Shown here: positions 52,051 to 64,000 of the stretch, in pieces
Numbering within the stretch: position 1 is the first letter of the stretch
How the letters are laid out: every line of letters begins with the position of its first letter
From: Auanema rhodensis
Taxonomy: Eukaryota; Nematoda; Chromadorea; Rhabditida; Rhabditidae
Direction of reading: 5' to 3'
Assembly: GCA_964057225.1 (NCBI GenBank)
Contig: OZ059894.1
Span: forward strand, 3,162,001 to 3,226,000
DNA length: 64,000 bases
Notes under the pieces: generated by a model
What the model was told of the DNA's origin: nothing
Database searches by the model: none
Seen by the model: only the letters and a program-made list of their open reading frames with translations
Translations under genes and position numbers: made by a program

Positions 52051-53805
52051 CTAATGCATCATTTTTCAAACGATCATAACTAATTTTTGTATTAAGCGTT
52101 TTTCAATGTAGTATAGTGCATTCGATGCGGATTTTTAAGCTGCGTCGAGCTGTGTTATCAGATTTGCGCTAGCTTAAAAATGCACCGAGATATCAACTGA
52201 TATAAGTTCACACTTATATCCTCGATTTTCACCCTGAAGAATTAATTTTTTCGTTGAATAACTATGTCCATCGTCTTTGCCTTGAAAAAAGGAATCTAAA
52301 AACATCTACTTTTTGCTAAATTATTTTGAAATTTTTCGAAAAAATTTTTGTCAAAATGTTTTTGGAAGTAATGTTGAGTGTACATGGAAACTCAACATAC
52401 ACTAATGCATCATTTTTCAAACGATCATAACTAATTTTTGTATAAAGCGTTTTTCAATGTAGTATAGTGCATTCGATGCGGATTTTTAAGCTGCATCGAT
52501 CTGTGTTATCAGATTTGCGCTAGCTTAAAAATGCACCGAGATATCAACTGATATAAGTTCACACTTATATCCTCGATTTTCACCCCGAAGAATTAATTTT
52601 TTCGTTGAATAACATTGTCCATCGTCTTTGCCTTGAAAAAAGGAATCTAAAAACATCTACTTTCTGCTAAATTATTCTGAAATTTTTCGAAAAAATTTTT
52701 GTCAAAATGTTTTTGGAAGCAATGTTGAGTGTACATGGAAACTCAACATACACTAATGCATCATTTTTCAAACGATCATAACTAATTTTTGTATTAAGCG
52801 TTTCTCAATGTAGTATAGTGCATTCGATGCGGATTTTTAAGCTGCGTCGAGCTGTGTTATCAGATTTGCGCTAGCTTAAAAATGCACCGAGATATCAACT
52901 GATATAAGTTCACACTTATATCCTCGATTTTCACCCTGAAGAATTAGTTTTTTCATTGAATAACATTGTCCATCGTCTTTGCCTTGAAAAAAGGAATCTA
53001 AAAACATCTACTTCTTGCTAAATTATTTTGAAATTTTTCGAAAAAATTTTTGTCAAAATGTTTTTGGAAGCAATGTTGAGTGTACATGGAAACTCAACAT
53101 ACACTAATGCATCATTTTTCAAACGATCATAACTAATTTTTGTATTAAGCGTTTCTCAATGTAGTATAGTGCATTCGATGCGGATTTTCAAGCTGCGTCG
53201 ATCTGTGTTATCAGATTTGCGCTAGCTTAAAAATGCACCGAGATATCAACTGATATAAGTTTACACTTATATCCTCGATTTTCACCCCGAAGAATTAATT
53301 TTTTCGTTGAATAACATTGTCCATCGTCTTTGCCTTGAAAAAAGGAATCTAAAAACATCTACTTTTTGCTAAATTATTCTGAAATTTTTCGAAAAAATTT
53401 TTGTCAAAATGTTTTTGGAAGCAATGTTGAGTGTACATGGAAACTCAACATACACTAATGCATCATTTTTCAAACGATCATAACTAATTTTTGTATTAAG
53501 CGTTTTTCAATGTAGTATAGTGCATTCGATGCGGATTTTTAAGCTGCGTCGAGCTGTGTTATCAGATTTGCGCTAGCTTAAAAATGCACCGAGATATCAA
53601 CTGATATAAGTTCACACTTATATCCTCGATTTTCACCCTGAAGAATTAGTTTTTTCGTTGAATAACATTGTCCATCGTCTTTGCCTTGAAAAAAGGAATC
53701 TAAAAACATCTACTTCTTCCTAAATTATTTTGAAATTTTTCGAAAAAATTTTTGTCAAAATGTTTTTGGAAGCAATGTTGAGTGTACATGGAAACTCAAC
53801 ATACA
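52051..53805. repeat. Octamer block, partial copy 2 (m150-m154)
   Basis: P/Q chimera, R, the 52c/99g/195g monomer (with private 203a), N, P. The first three match m142-m144 apart from the 203a. The shared chimera m142/m150 shows that the chimeric monomer formed first and was then duplicated with its neighbours. Confidence 0.8.
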
Positions 53806-54858
53806 CTAATGCATCATTTTTCAAACGATCATAACTAATTTTTGTATTAAGCGTTTTTCAATGTAGTATAGTGCATTCGATGCGGATTTTTAAGCTGCAT
53901 CGATCTGTGTTATCAGATTTGCGCTCGCTTAAAAATGCACCGAGATATCAACTGATATAAGTTCACACTTATATCCTCGATTTTCACCCTGAAGAATTAA
54001 TTTTTTCGTTGAATAACATTGTCCATCGTCTTTGCCTTGAAAAATGGAATCTAAAAACATCTACTTCTTGCTAAATTATTTTGAAATTTTTCGAAAAAAT
54101 TTTTGTCAAAATGTTTTTGGAAGCAATGTTGAGTGTACATGGAAACTCAACATACACTAATGCATCATTTTTCAAACGATCATAACTAATTTTTGTATTA
54201 AGCGTTTCTCAATGTAGTATAGTGCATTCGATGCGGATTTTCAAGCTGCGTCGATCTGTGTTATCAGATTTGCGCTAGCTTAAAAATGCACCGAGATATC
54301 AACTGATATAAGTTCACACTTATATCCTCGATTTTCACCCTGAAGAATTAATTTTTTCGTTGAATAACATTGTCCATCGTCTTTGCCTTGAAAAAAGGAA
54401 TCTAAAAACATCTACTTTTTGCTAAATTATTTTGAAATTTTTCGAAAAAATTTTTGTCAAAATGTTTTTGGAAGCAATGTTGAGTGTACATGGAAACTCA
54501 ACATACACTAATGCATCATTTTTCAAACGATCATAACTAATTTTTGTATTAAGCGTTTTTCAATGTAGTATAGTGCACTCGATGCGGATTTTCAAGCTGC
54601 GTCGATCTGTGTTATCAGATTTACGCTAGCTTAAAAATGCACCGAGATATCAACTGATATAAGTTCACACTTATATCCTCGATTTTCACCCTGAAGAATT
54701 AATTTTTTCGTTGAATAACATTGTCCATCGTCTTTGCCTTGAAAAAAGGAATCTAAAAACATCTACTTTTTGCTAAATTATTTTGAAATTTTTCGAAAAA
54801 ATTTTTGTCAAAATGTTTTTGGAAGCAATGTTGAGTGTACATGGAAACTCAACATACA
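53806..54858. repeat. Transition monomers m155-m157
   Basis: m155 keeps 94a of the Q/R family but has private changes (121c, and 'aaaatgg' near 239) and 262c. m156 has 52c and 86c. m157 has 71c and 116a. These join the P-Q-R region to the more uniform right-hand region; 116a returns only in m163. Confidence 0.7.
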
Positions 54859-57800
54859 CTAATGCATCATTTTTCAAACGATCATAACTAATTTTTGTAT
54901 TAAGCGTTTTTCAATGTAGTATAGTGCATTCGATGCGGATTTTTAAGCTGCGTCGATCTGTGTTATCCGATTTGCGCTAGCTGAAAAATGCACCGAGATA
55001 TCAACTGATATAAGTTCACACTTATATCCTCGATTTTCACCCTGAAGAATTAATTTTTTCGTTGAATAACATTGTCCATCGTCTTTGCCTTGAAAAAAGG
55101 AATCTAAAAACATCTACTTTTTGCTAAATTATTTTGAAATTTTTCGAAAAAATTTTTGTCAAAATGTTTTTGGAAGCAATGTTGAGTGTACATGGAAACT
55201 CAACATACACTAATGCATCATTTTTCAAACGATCATAACTAATTTTTGTATTAAGCGTTTTTCAATGTAGTATAGTGCATTCGATGCGGATTTTTAAGCT
55301 GCGTCGATCTGTGTTATCCGATTTGCGCTAGCTGAAAAATGCACCGAGATATCAACTGATATAAGTTCACACTTATATCCTCGATTTTCACCCTGAAGAA
55401 TTAATTTTTTCGTTGAATAACATTGTCCATCGTCTTTGCCTTGAAAAAAGGAATCTAAAAACATCTACTTTTTGCTAAATTATTTTGAAATTTTTCGAAA
55501 AAATTTTTGTCAAAATGTTTTTGGAAGCAATGTTGAGTGTACATGGAAACTCAACATACACTAATGCATCATTTTTCAAACGATCATAACTAATTTTTGT
55601 ATTAAGCGTTTTTCAATGTAGTATAGTGCATTCGATGCGGATTTTTAAGCTGCGTCGATCTGTGTTATCCGATTTGCGCTAGCTGAAAAATGCACCGAGA
55701 TATCAACTGATATAAGTTCACACTTATATCCTCGATTTTCACCCTGAAGAATTAATTTTTTCGTTGAATAACATTGTCCATCGTCTTTGCCTTGAAAAAA
55801 GGAATCTAAAAACATCTACTTTTTGCTAAATTATTTTGAAATTTTTCGAAAAATTTTTGTCAAAATGTTTTTGGAAGCAATGTTGAGTGTACATGGAAAC
55901 TCAACATACACTAATGCATCATTTTTCAAACGACCATAACTAATTTTTGTATTAAGCGTTTTTCAATGTAGTATAGTGCATTCGATGCGGATTTTTAAGC
56001 TGCGTCGATCTGTGTTATCAGATTTGCGCTAGCTTAAAAATGCACCGAGATATCAACTGATATAAGTTCACACTTATATCCTCGATTTTCACCCTGAAGA
56101 ATTAATTTTTTCGTTGAATAACATTGTCCATCGTCTTTGCCTTGAAAAAAGGAATCTAAAAACATCTACTTTTTGCTAAATTATTTTGAAATTTTTCGAA
56201 AAAATTTTTGTCAAAATGTTTTTGGAAGCAATGTTGAGTGTACATAGAAACTCAACATACACTAATGCATCATTTTTCAAACGATCATAACTAATTTTTG
56301 TATTAAGCGTTTTTCAATGTAGTATAGTGCATTCGATGCGGATTTTTAAGCTGCGTCGATCTGTGTTATCCGATTTGCGCTAGCTGAAAAATGCACCGAG
56401 ATATCAACTGATATAAGTTCACACTTATATCCTCGATTTTCACCCTGAAGAATTAATTTTTTCGTTGAATAACATTGTCCATCGTCTTTGCCTTGAAAAA
56501 AGGAATCTAAAAACATCTACTTTTTGCTAAATTATTTTGAAATTTTTCGAAAAAATTTTTGTCAAAATGTTTTTGGAAGCAATGTTGAGTGTACATGGAA
56601 ACTCAACATACACTAATGCATCATTTTTCAAACGATCATAACTAATTTTTGTATTAAGCGTTTTTCAATGTAGTATAGTGCATTCGATGCGGATTTTCAA
56701 GCTGCGTCGATCTGTGTTATCAGATTTACGCTAGCTTAAAAATGCACCGAGATATCAACTGATATAAGTTCACACTTATATCCTCGATTTTCACCCTGAA
56801 GAATTAATTTTTTCGTTGAATAACATTGTCCATCGTCTTTGCCTTGAAAAAAGGAATCTAAAAACATCTACTTTTTGCTAAATTATTTTGAAATTTTTTG
56901 AAAAAATTTTTGTCAAAATGTTTTTGGAAGCAATGTTGAGTGTACATGGAAACTCAACATACACTAATGCATCATTTTTCAAACGATCATAACTAATTTT
57001 TGTATTAAGCGTTTTTCAATGTAGTATAGTGCATTCGATGCGGATTTTCAAGCTGCGTCGATCTGTGTTATCAGATTTGCGCTAGCTTAAAAATGCACCG
57101 AGATATCAACTGATATAAGTTCACACTTATATCCTCGATTTTCACCCTGAAGAATTAATTTTTTCGTTGAATAACATTGTCCATCGTCTTTGCCTTGAAA
57201 AAAGGAATCTAAAAACATCTACTTTTTGCTAAATTATTTTGAAATTTTTCGAAAAAATTTTTGTCAAAATGTTTTTGGAAGCAATGTTGAGTGTACATGG
57301 AAACTCAACATACACTAATGCATCATTTTTCAAACGATCATAACTAATTTTTGTATTAAGCGTTTTTCAATGTAGTATAGTGCATTCGATGCGGATTTTT
57401 AAGCTGCGTCGATCTGTGTTATCCGATTTGCGCTAGCTGAAAAATGCACCGAGATATCAACTGATATAAGTTCACACTTATATCCTCGATTTTCACCCTG
57501 AAGAATTAATTTTTTCGTTGAATAACATTGTCCATCGTCTTTGCCTTGAAAAAAGGAATCTAAAAACATCTACTTTTTGCTAAATTATTTTGAAATTTTT
57601 CGAAAAATTTTTGTCAAAATGTTTTTGGAAGCAATGTTGAGTGTACATGGAAACTCAACATACACTAATGCATCATTTTACAAACGATCATAACTAATTT
57701 TTGTATTAAGCGTTTTTCAATGTAGTATAGTGCATTCGATGCGGATTTTTAAGCTGCGTCGATCTGTGTTATCCGATTTGCGCTAGCTGAAAAATGCACC

Positions 57801-58366
57801 GAGATATCAACTGATATAAGTTCACACTTATATCCTCGATTTTCACCCTGAAGAATTAATTTTTTCGTTGAATAACATTGTCCATCGTCTTTGCCTTGAA
57901 AAAAGGAATCTAAAAACATCTACTTTTTGCTAAATTATTTTGAAATTTTTCGAAAAAATTTTTGTCAAAATGTTTTTGGAAGCAATGTTGAGTGTACATG
58001 GAAACTCAACATACACTAATGCATCATTTTTCAAACGATCATAACTAATTTTTGTATTAAGCGTTTTTCAATGTTGTATAGTGCATTCGATGCGGATTTT
58101 CAAGCTGCGTCGATCTGTGTTATCAGATTTGCGCTAGCTTAAAAATGCACCGAGATATCAACTGATATAAGTTCACACTTATATCCTAGATTTTCACCCC
58201 GAAGAATTAATTTTTTCGTTGAATAACATTGTCCATCGTCTTTGCCTTGAAAAAAGGAATCTAAAAACATCTACTTTTTGCTAAATTATTTTGAAATTTT
58301 TCGAAAAAATTTTTGTCAAAATGTTTTTGGAAGCAATGTTGAGTGTACATGGAAACTCAACATACA
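54859..58366. repeat. W-rich block (m158-m167)
   Basis: Mostly type W (110c, 125g with 22g, 241g, 264t) with 86c and Y-like monomers between. m160 and m165 are 350 bp from loss of one A in 'cgaaaaaa'. Private changes are frequent: 24c and 336a in m161, 116a and 287t in m163, 16a in m166, 60t in m167. The common types differ from each other at few sites, so the block looks more uniform than the left half while having more singletons. Confidence 0.8.
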
Positions 58367-60822
58367 CTAATGCATCATTTTTCAAACGATCATAACTAAT
58401 TTTTGTATTAAGCGTTTTTCAATGTAGTATAGTGCATTCGATGCGGATTTTTAAGCTGCGTCGATCTGTGTTATCAGATTTGCGCTAGCTTAAAAATGCA
58501 CCGAGATATCAACTGATATAAGTTCACACTTATATCCTCGATTTTCACCCTGAAGAATTAATTTTTTCGTTGAATAACATTGTCCATCGTCTTTGCCTTG
58601 AAAAAAGGAATCTAAAAACATCTACTTTTTGCTAAATTATTTTGAAATTTTTCGAAAAAATTTTTGTCAAAATGTTTTTGGAAGCAATGTTGAGTGTACA
58701 TGGAAACTCAACATACACTAATGCATCATTTTTCAAACGATCATAACTAATTTTTGTATTAAGCGTTTTTCAATGTAGTATAGTGCATTCGATGCGGATT
58801 TTTAAGCTGCGTCGATCTGTGTTATCCGATTTGCGCTAGCTGAAAAATGCACCGAGATATCAACTGATATAAGTTCACACTTATATCCTCGATTTTCACC
58901 CTGAAGAATTAATTTTTTCGTTGAATAACATTGTCCATCGTTTTTGCCTTGAAAAAAGGAATCTAAAAACATCTACTTTTTGCTAAATTATTTTGAAATT
59001 TTTCGAAAAATTTTTGTCAAAATGTTTTTGGAAGCAATGTTGAGTGTACATGGAAACTCAACATACACTAATGCATCATTTTTCAAACGATCATAACTAA
59101 TTTTTGTATTAAGCGTTTTTCAATGTAGTATAGTGCATTCGATGCGGATTTTTAAGCTGCGTCGATCTGTGTTATCCGATTTGCGCTAGCTGAAAAATGC
59201 ACCGAGATATCAACTGATATAAGTTCACACTTATATCCTCGATTTTCACCCTGAAGAATTAATTTTTTCGTTGAATAACATTGTCCATCGTCTTTGCCTT
59301 GAAAAAAGGAATCTAAAAACATCTACTTTTTGCTAAATTATTTTGAAATTTTTCGAAAAAATTTTTGTCAAAATGTTTTTGGAAGCAATGTTGAGTGTAC
59401 ATGGAAACTCAACATACACTAATGCATCATTTTTCAAACGATCATAACTAATTTTTGTATTAAGCGTTTTTCAATGTAGTATAGTGCATTCGATGCGGAT
59501 TTTCAAGCTGCGTCGATCTGTGTTATCAGATTTGCGCTAGCTTAAAAATGCACCGAGATATCAACTGATATAAGTTCACACTTATATCCTAGATTTTCAC
59601 CCCGAAGAATTAATTTTTTCGTTGAATAACATTGTCCATCGTCTTTGCCTTGAAAAAAGGAATCTAAAAACATCTACTTTTTGCTAAATTATTTTGAAAT
59701 TTTTCGAAAAAATTTTTGTCAAAATGTTTTTGGAAGCAATGTTGAGTGTACATGGAAACTCAACATACACTAATGCATCATTTTTCAAACGATCATAACT
59801 AATTTTTGTATTAAGCGTTTTTCAATGTAGTATAGTGCATTCGATGCGGATTTTCAAGCTGCGTCGATCTGTGTTATCAGATTTGCGCTAGCTTAAAAAT
59901 GCACCGAGATATCAACTGATATAAGTTCACACTTATATCCTAGATTTTCACCCCGAAGAATTAATTTTTTCGTTGAATAACATTGTCCATCGTCTTTGCC
60001 TTGAAAAAAGGAATCTAAAAACATCTACTTTTTGCTAAATTATTTTGAAATTTTTCGAAAAAATTTTTGTCAAAATGTTTTTGGAAGCAATGTTGAGTGT
60101 ACATGGAAACTCAACATACACTAATGCATCATTTTTCAAACGATCATAACTAATTTTTGTATTAAGCGTTTTTCAATGTAGTATAGTGCATTCGATGCGG
60201 ATTTTCAAGCTGCGCCGATCTGTGTTATCAGATTTGCGCTAGCTTAAAAATGCACCGAGATATCAACTGATATAAGTTCACACTTATATCCTCGATTTTC
60301 ACCCTGAAGAATTAATTTTTTCGTTGAATAACATTGTCCATCGTCTTTGCCTTGAAAAAAGGAATCTAAAAACATCTACTTTTTGCTAAATTATTTTGAA
60401 ATTTTTCGAAAAAATTTTTGTCAAAATGTTTTTGGAAGCAATGTTGAGTGTACATGGAAAATCAACATACACTAATGCATCATTTTTCAAACGATCATAA
60501 CTAATTTTTGTATTAAGCGTTTTTCAATGTAGTATAGTGCATTCGATGCGGATTTTTAAGCTGCGTCGATCTGTGTTATCCGATTTGCGCTAGCTGAAAA
60601 ATGCACCGAGATATCAACTGATATAAGTTCACACTTATATCCTCGATTTTCACCCTGAAGAATTAATTTTTTCGTTGAATAACATTGTCCATCGTCTTTG
60701 CCTTGAAAAAAGGAATCTAAAAACATCTACTTTTTGCTAAATTATTTTGAAATTTTTCGAAAAAATTTTTGTCAAAATGTTTTTGGAAGCAATGTTGAGT
60801 GTACATGGAAACTCAACATACA
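58367..60822. repeat. Heptamer HOR, copy 1 (m168-m174)
   Basis: Order is Y, W(350, 225t), W, X, X, Z, W; 2,456 bp. X has 'ctagatt' (173a) with 185c; Z has 'gcgccg' (95c) and 'gaaaatc' (341a). The 350-bp W has a one-base loss in the A-run at 289-294 plus 'tcgttttt' (225t). All markers return in the same order in the next 2,456 bp. Confidence 0.92.
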
Positions 60823-63278
60823 CTAATGCATCATTTTTCAAACGATCATAACTAATTTTTGTATTAAGCGTTTTTCAATGTAGTATAGTGCATTCGATGC
60901 GGATTTTTAAGCTGCGTCGATCTGTGTTATCAGATTTGCGCTAGCTTAAAAATGCACCGAGATATCAACTGATATAAGTTCACACTTATATCCTCGATTT
61001 TCACCCTGAAGAATTAATTTTTTCGTTGAATAACATTGTCCATCGTCTTTGCCTTGAAAAAAGGAATCTAAAAACATCTACTTTTTGCTAAATTATTTTG
61101 AAATTTTTCGAAAAAATTTTTGTCAAAATGTTTTTGGAAGCAATGTTGAGTGTACATGGAAACTCAACATACACTAATGCATCATTTTTCAAACGATCAT
61201 AACTAATTTTTGTATTAAGCGTTTTTCAATGTAGTATAGTGCATTCGATGCGGATTTTTAAGCTGCGTCGATCTGTGTTATCCGATTTGCGCTAGCTGAA
61301 AAATGCACCGAGATATCAACTGATATAAGTTCACACTTATATCCTCGATTTTCACCCTGAAGAATTAATTTTTTCGTTGAATAACATTGTCCATCGTTTT
61401 TGCCTTGAAAAAAGGAATCTAAAAACATCTACTTTTTGCTAAATTATTTTGAAATTTTTCGAAAAATTTTTGTCAAAATGTTTTTGGAAGCAATGTTGAG
61501 TGTACATGGAAACTCAACATACACTAATGCATCATTTTTCAAACGATCATAACTAATTTTTGTATTAAGCGTTTTTCAATGTAGTATAGTGCATTCGATG
61601 CGGATTTTTAAGCTGCGTCGATCTGTGTTATCCGATTTGCGCTAGCTGAAAAATGCACCGAGATATCAACTGATATAAGTTCACACTTATATCCTCGATT
61701 TTCACCCTGAAGAATTAATTTTTTCGTTGAATAACATTGTCCATCGTCTTTGCCTTGAAAAAAGGAATCTAAAAACATCTACTTTTTGCTAAATTATTTT
61801 GAAATTTTTCGAAAAAATTTTTGTCAAAATGTTTTTGGAAGCAATGTTGAGTGTACATGGAAACTCAACATACACTAATGCATCATTTTTCAAACGATCA
61901 TAACTAATTTTTGTATTAAGCGTTTTTCAATGTAGTATAGTGCATTCGATGCGGATTTTCAAGCTGCGTCGATCTGTGTTATCAGATTTGCGCTAGCTTA
62001 AAAATGCACCGAGATATCAACTGATATAAGTTCACACTTATATCCTAGATTTTCACCCCGAAGAATTAATTTTTTCGTTGAATAACATTGTCCATCGTCT
62101 TTGCCTTGAAAAAAGGAATCTAAAAACATCTACTTTTTGCTAAATTATTTTGAAATTTTTCGAAAAAATTTTTGTCAAAATGTTTTTGGAAGCAATGTTG
62201 AGTGTACATGGAAACTCAACATACACTAATGCATCATTTTTCAAACGATCATAACTAATTTTTGTATTAAGCGTTTTTCAATGTAGTATAGTGCATTCGA
62301 TGCGGATTTTCAAGCTGCGTCGATCTGTGTTATCAGATTTGCGCTAGCTTAAAAATGCACCGAGATATCAACTGATATAAGTTCACACTTATATCCTAGA
62401 TTTTCACCCCGAAGAATTAATTTTTTCGTTGAATAACATTGTCCATCGTCTTTGCCTTGAAAAAAGGAATCTAAAAACATCTACTTTTTGCTAAATTATT
62501 TTGAAATTTTTCGAAAAAATTTTTGTCAAAATGTTTTTGGAAGCAATGTTGAGTGTACATGGAAACTCAACATACACTAATGCATCATTTTTCAAACGAT
62601 CATAACTAATTTTTGTATTAAGCGTTTTTCAATGTAGTATAGTGCATTCGATGCGGATTTTCAAGCTGCGCCGATCTGTGTTATCAGATTTGCGCTAGCT
62701 TAAAAATGCACCGAGATATCAACTGATATAAGTTCACACTTATATCCTCGATTTTCACCCTGAAGAATTAATTTTTTCGTTGAATAACATTGTCCATCGT
62801 CTTTGCCTTGAAAAAAGGAATCTAAAAACATCTACTTTTTGCTAAATTATTTTGAAATTTTTCGAAAAAATTTTTGTCAAAATGTTTTTGGAAGCAATGT
62901 TGAGTGTACATGGAAAATCAACATACACTAATGCATCATTTTTCAAACGATCATAACTAATTTTTGTATTAAGCGTTTTTCAATGTAGTATAGTGCATTC
63001 GATGCGGATTTTTAAGCTGCGTCGATCTGTGTTATCCGATTTGCGCTAGCTGAAAAATGCACCGAGATATCAACTGATATAAGTTCACACTTATATCCTC
63101 GATTTTCACCCTGAAGAATTAATTTTTTCGTTGAATAACATTGTCCATCGTCTTTGCCTTGAAAAAAGGAATCTAAAAACATCTACTTTTTGCTAAATTA
63201 TTTTGAAATTTTTCGAAAAAATTTTTGTCAAAATGTTTTTGGAAGCAATGTTGAGTGTACATGGAAACTCAACATACA
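60823..63278. repeat. Heptamer HOR, copy 2 (m175-m181)
   Basis: Direct tandem repetition of 58367-60822 with no diagnostic difference seen. It includes the 350-bp monomer with 225t, both X monomers and the Z monomer with 341a, which breaks one pair of inverted repeat J in both copies. Confidence 0.92.
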
Positions 63279-64000
63279 CTAATGCATCATTTTTCAAACG
63301 ATCATAACTAATTTTTGTATTAAGCGTTTTTCAATGTAGTATAATGCATTCGATGCGGATTTTTAAGCTGCGTCGATCTGTGTTATCCGATTTGCGCTAG
63401 CTGAAAAATGCACCGAGATATCAACTGATATAAGTTCACACTTATATCCTCGATTTTCACCCTGAAGAATTAATTTTTTCGTTGAATAACATTGTCCATC
63501 GTCTTTGCCTTGAAAAAAGGAATCTAAAAACATCTACTTTTTGCTAAATTATTTTGAAATTTTTCGAAAAAATTTTTGTCAAAATGTTTTTGGAAGCAAT
63601 GTTGAGTGTACATGGAAACTCAACATACACTAATGTATCATTTTTCAAACGATCATAACTAATTTTTGTATTAAGCGTTTTTCAATGTAGTATAGTGCAT
63701 TCGATGCGGATTTTCAAGCTGCGCCGATCTGTGTTATCAGATTTGCGCTAGCTTAAAAATGCACCGAGATATCAACTGATATAAGTTCACACTTATATCC
63801 TCGATTTTCACCCTGAAGAATTAATTTTTTCGTTGAATAACATTGTCCATCGTCTTTGCCTTGAAAAAAGGAATCTAAAAACATCTACTTTTTGCTAAAT
63901 TATTTTGAAATTTTTCGAAAAAATTTTTGTCAAAATGTTTTTGGAAGCAATGTTGAGTGTACATGGAAACTCAACATACACTAATGCATCATTTTTCAAA
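63279..64000. repeat. Array tail (m182, m183 and 20 bp of m184)
   Basis: m182 is W with private 66a where a third heptamer would need Y, so the heptamer pattern stops. m183 has 95c of Z but no 341a, plus private 7t. The final 20 bases are the start of another monomer, so the array does not end here. Confidence 0.85.

Larger units (their letters stand above)
1..64000. repeat. 351-bp satellite DNA array, 183 complete monomers
   Basis: The window is filled end to end by head-to-tail copies of one monomer, all in one orientation. Phased on 'ctaatgcatc', monomers begin at 1, 352, 703, 1054 and so on to 63981. I located every start: 168 copies are 351 bp, 13 are 350 bp and two (at 22808 and 44098) are 231 bp. 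G+C of the first monomer is 109 of 351 (31%). Although 351 is divisible by three, no frame is open: each full-length monomer has stops in all six frames, and the longest stop-free stretch in the consensus is about 140 nt. No transposon, gene or unique spacer interrupts the array. Long homogeneous arrays with higher-order repeats are typical of eukaryotic centromeric or pericentromeric heterochromatin; that location is inferred. The array continues beyond both edges. Confidence 0.99.

Noticed and set aside
1-64000. Open reading frames, considered because a 351-bp period (117 codons) could keep one frame open through the whole array.
   Set aside because: Forward stops occur for example at sites 2, 27 and 31, covering all three frames, and reverse stops at sites 1, 9 and 53 do the same. 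The longest stop-free stretch in the consensus is about 140 nt.
1-64000. CRISPR array or other prokaryotic repeat system.
   Set aside because: The units are directly contiguous with no unique spacers, are ten times too long, and there are no associated genes.
1-64000. Ribosomal, tRNA, 5S or histone gene tandem repeats.
   Set aside because: No conserved rRNA or tRNA words, no box A/box B arrangement and no coding sequence; base composition is about 69% A+T throughout.
1-64000. Naming a species or a known satellite family (for example the beetle 360-bp or fly 359-bp satellites).
   Set aside because: Only length and general style are similar; I cannot confirm any sequence match without a database search.
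1-64000. A previously undescribed defence, mobile or biosynthetic system.
   Set aside because: No protein-coding or RNA gene was seen anywhere; the interest of the window lies in its satellite organisation.

Overview
The whole 64 kb window is one uninterrupted array of a single A+T-rich satellite DNA (consensus about 31% G+C). I count 183 complete head-to-tail monomers, all in the same orientation, plus the first 20 bases of a 184th. The array runs off both edges of the window. Phased on the start 'ctaatgcatc' (which happens to be base 1), 168 monomers are 351 bp, 13 are 350 bp (one-base deletions) and two are 231 bp (the same 120-bp deletion). These sum exactly to 63,980 bp. There is no gene, RNA gene, transposon or unique sequence, and stop codons fall in all six frames of every full-length monomer.

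An array of this length, with multi-monomer higher-order repeats (HORs), points to a eukaryotic nuclear genome, most likely centromeric or pericentromeric heterochromatin. The monomer length and wording (A/T tracts, 'cataactaattttt'-like phrases) remind me of insect satellites, especially beetle ones, but I cannot name the species or the family from sequence alone.

Monomers are called m1-m183 below, and 'site n' means position n of the 351-bp monomer. Recurrent types are defined by linked sites. A: 110c,125g, usually 22a. B: 44g,99g,164a, often 56t. D: 86c,139t,153a,204a, often the 350-bp form. E: 94c,110c,125g,231a. F: 86c,224c. G: 54t. I: 22a,86c,235g, often 80a. J: 86c,195c. K: 231a. L: 52c,86c,224c. 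N: 52c,86c,159t,185c. P: 99g,195g,262c,265c. Q: 94a,213-214 'ta', usually 319t. R: 43a,94a,185c,263c,276c. S: 25t,86c. T: 22a,86c,204a,244g. W: 110c,125g with 22g. X: 173a,185c. Y: consensus form. Z: 95c,341a.

Layout. 1-1755: A/B block. 1405-11227: two copies of a 13-monomer segment. 11228-16138: partial third copy, chimeras and more E-F-G-D units. 16139-22807: I/J/K/N mixtures. 22808-25144: deletion monomer followed by an O-K-N-P-Q-R run. 25145-29356: one N monomer, then B/S alternation. 29357-30409: three identical-looking T monomers. 30410-33919: A/B block again. 33920-40587: two pairs of pentamer HORs. 40588-46434: diverged second copy of the 20-25 kb region. 46435-53805: P-Q-R based tetramers and octamers. 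53806-58366: transition to a more uniform W/X/Y region. 58367-63278: two copies of a 2,456-bp heptamer HOR. 63279-64000: tail.

The pattern (duplicated blocks of 2-13 monomers, long-range copies about 21 kb and 32 kb apart, chimeric monomers) fits repeated unequal exchange and gene conversion. Two features stand out within the monomer: a nearly invariant stretch of about 90 bp spanning the monomer junction and holding a 9-bp-arm inverted repeat, and a second perfect 9-bp-arm inverted repeat near the middle. I found no enzyme-encoding or defence-type system here.
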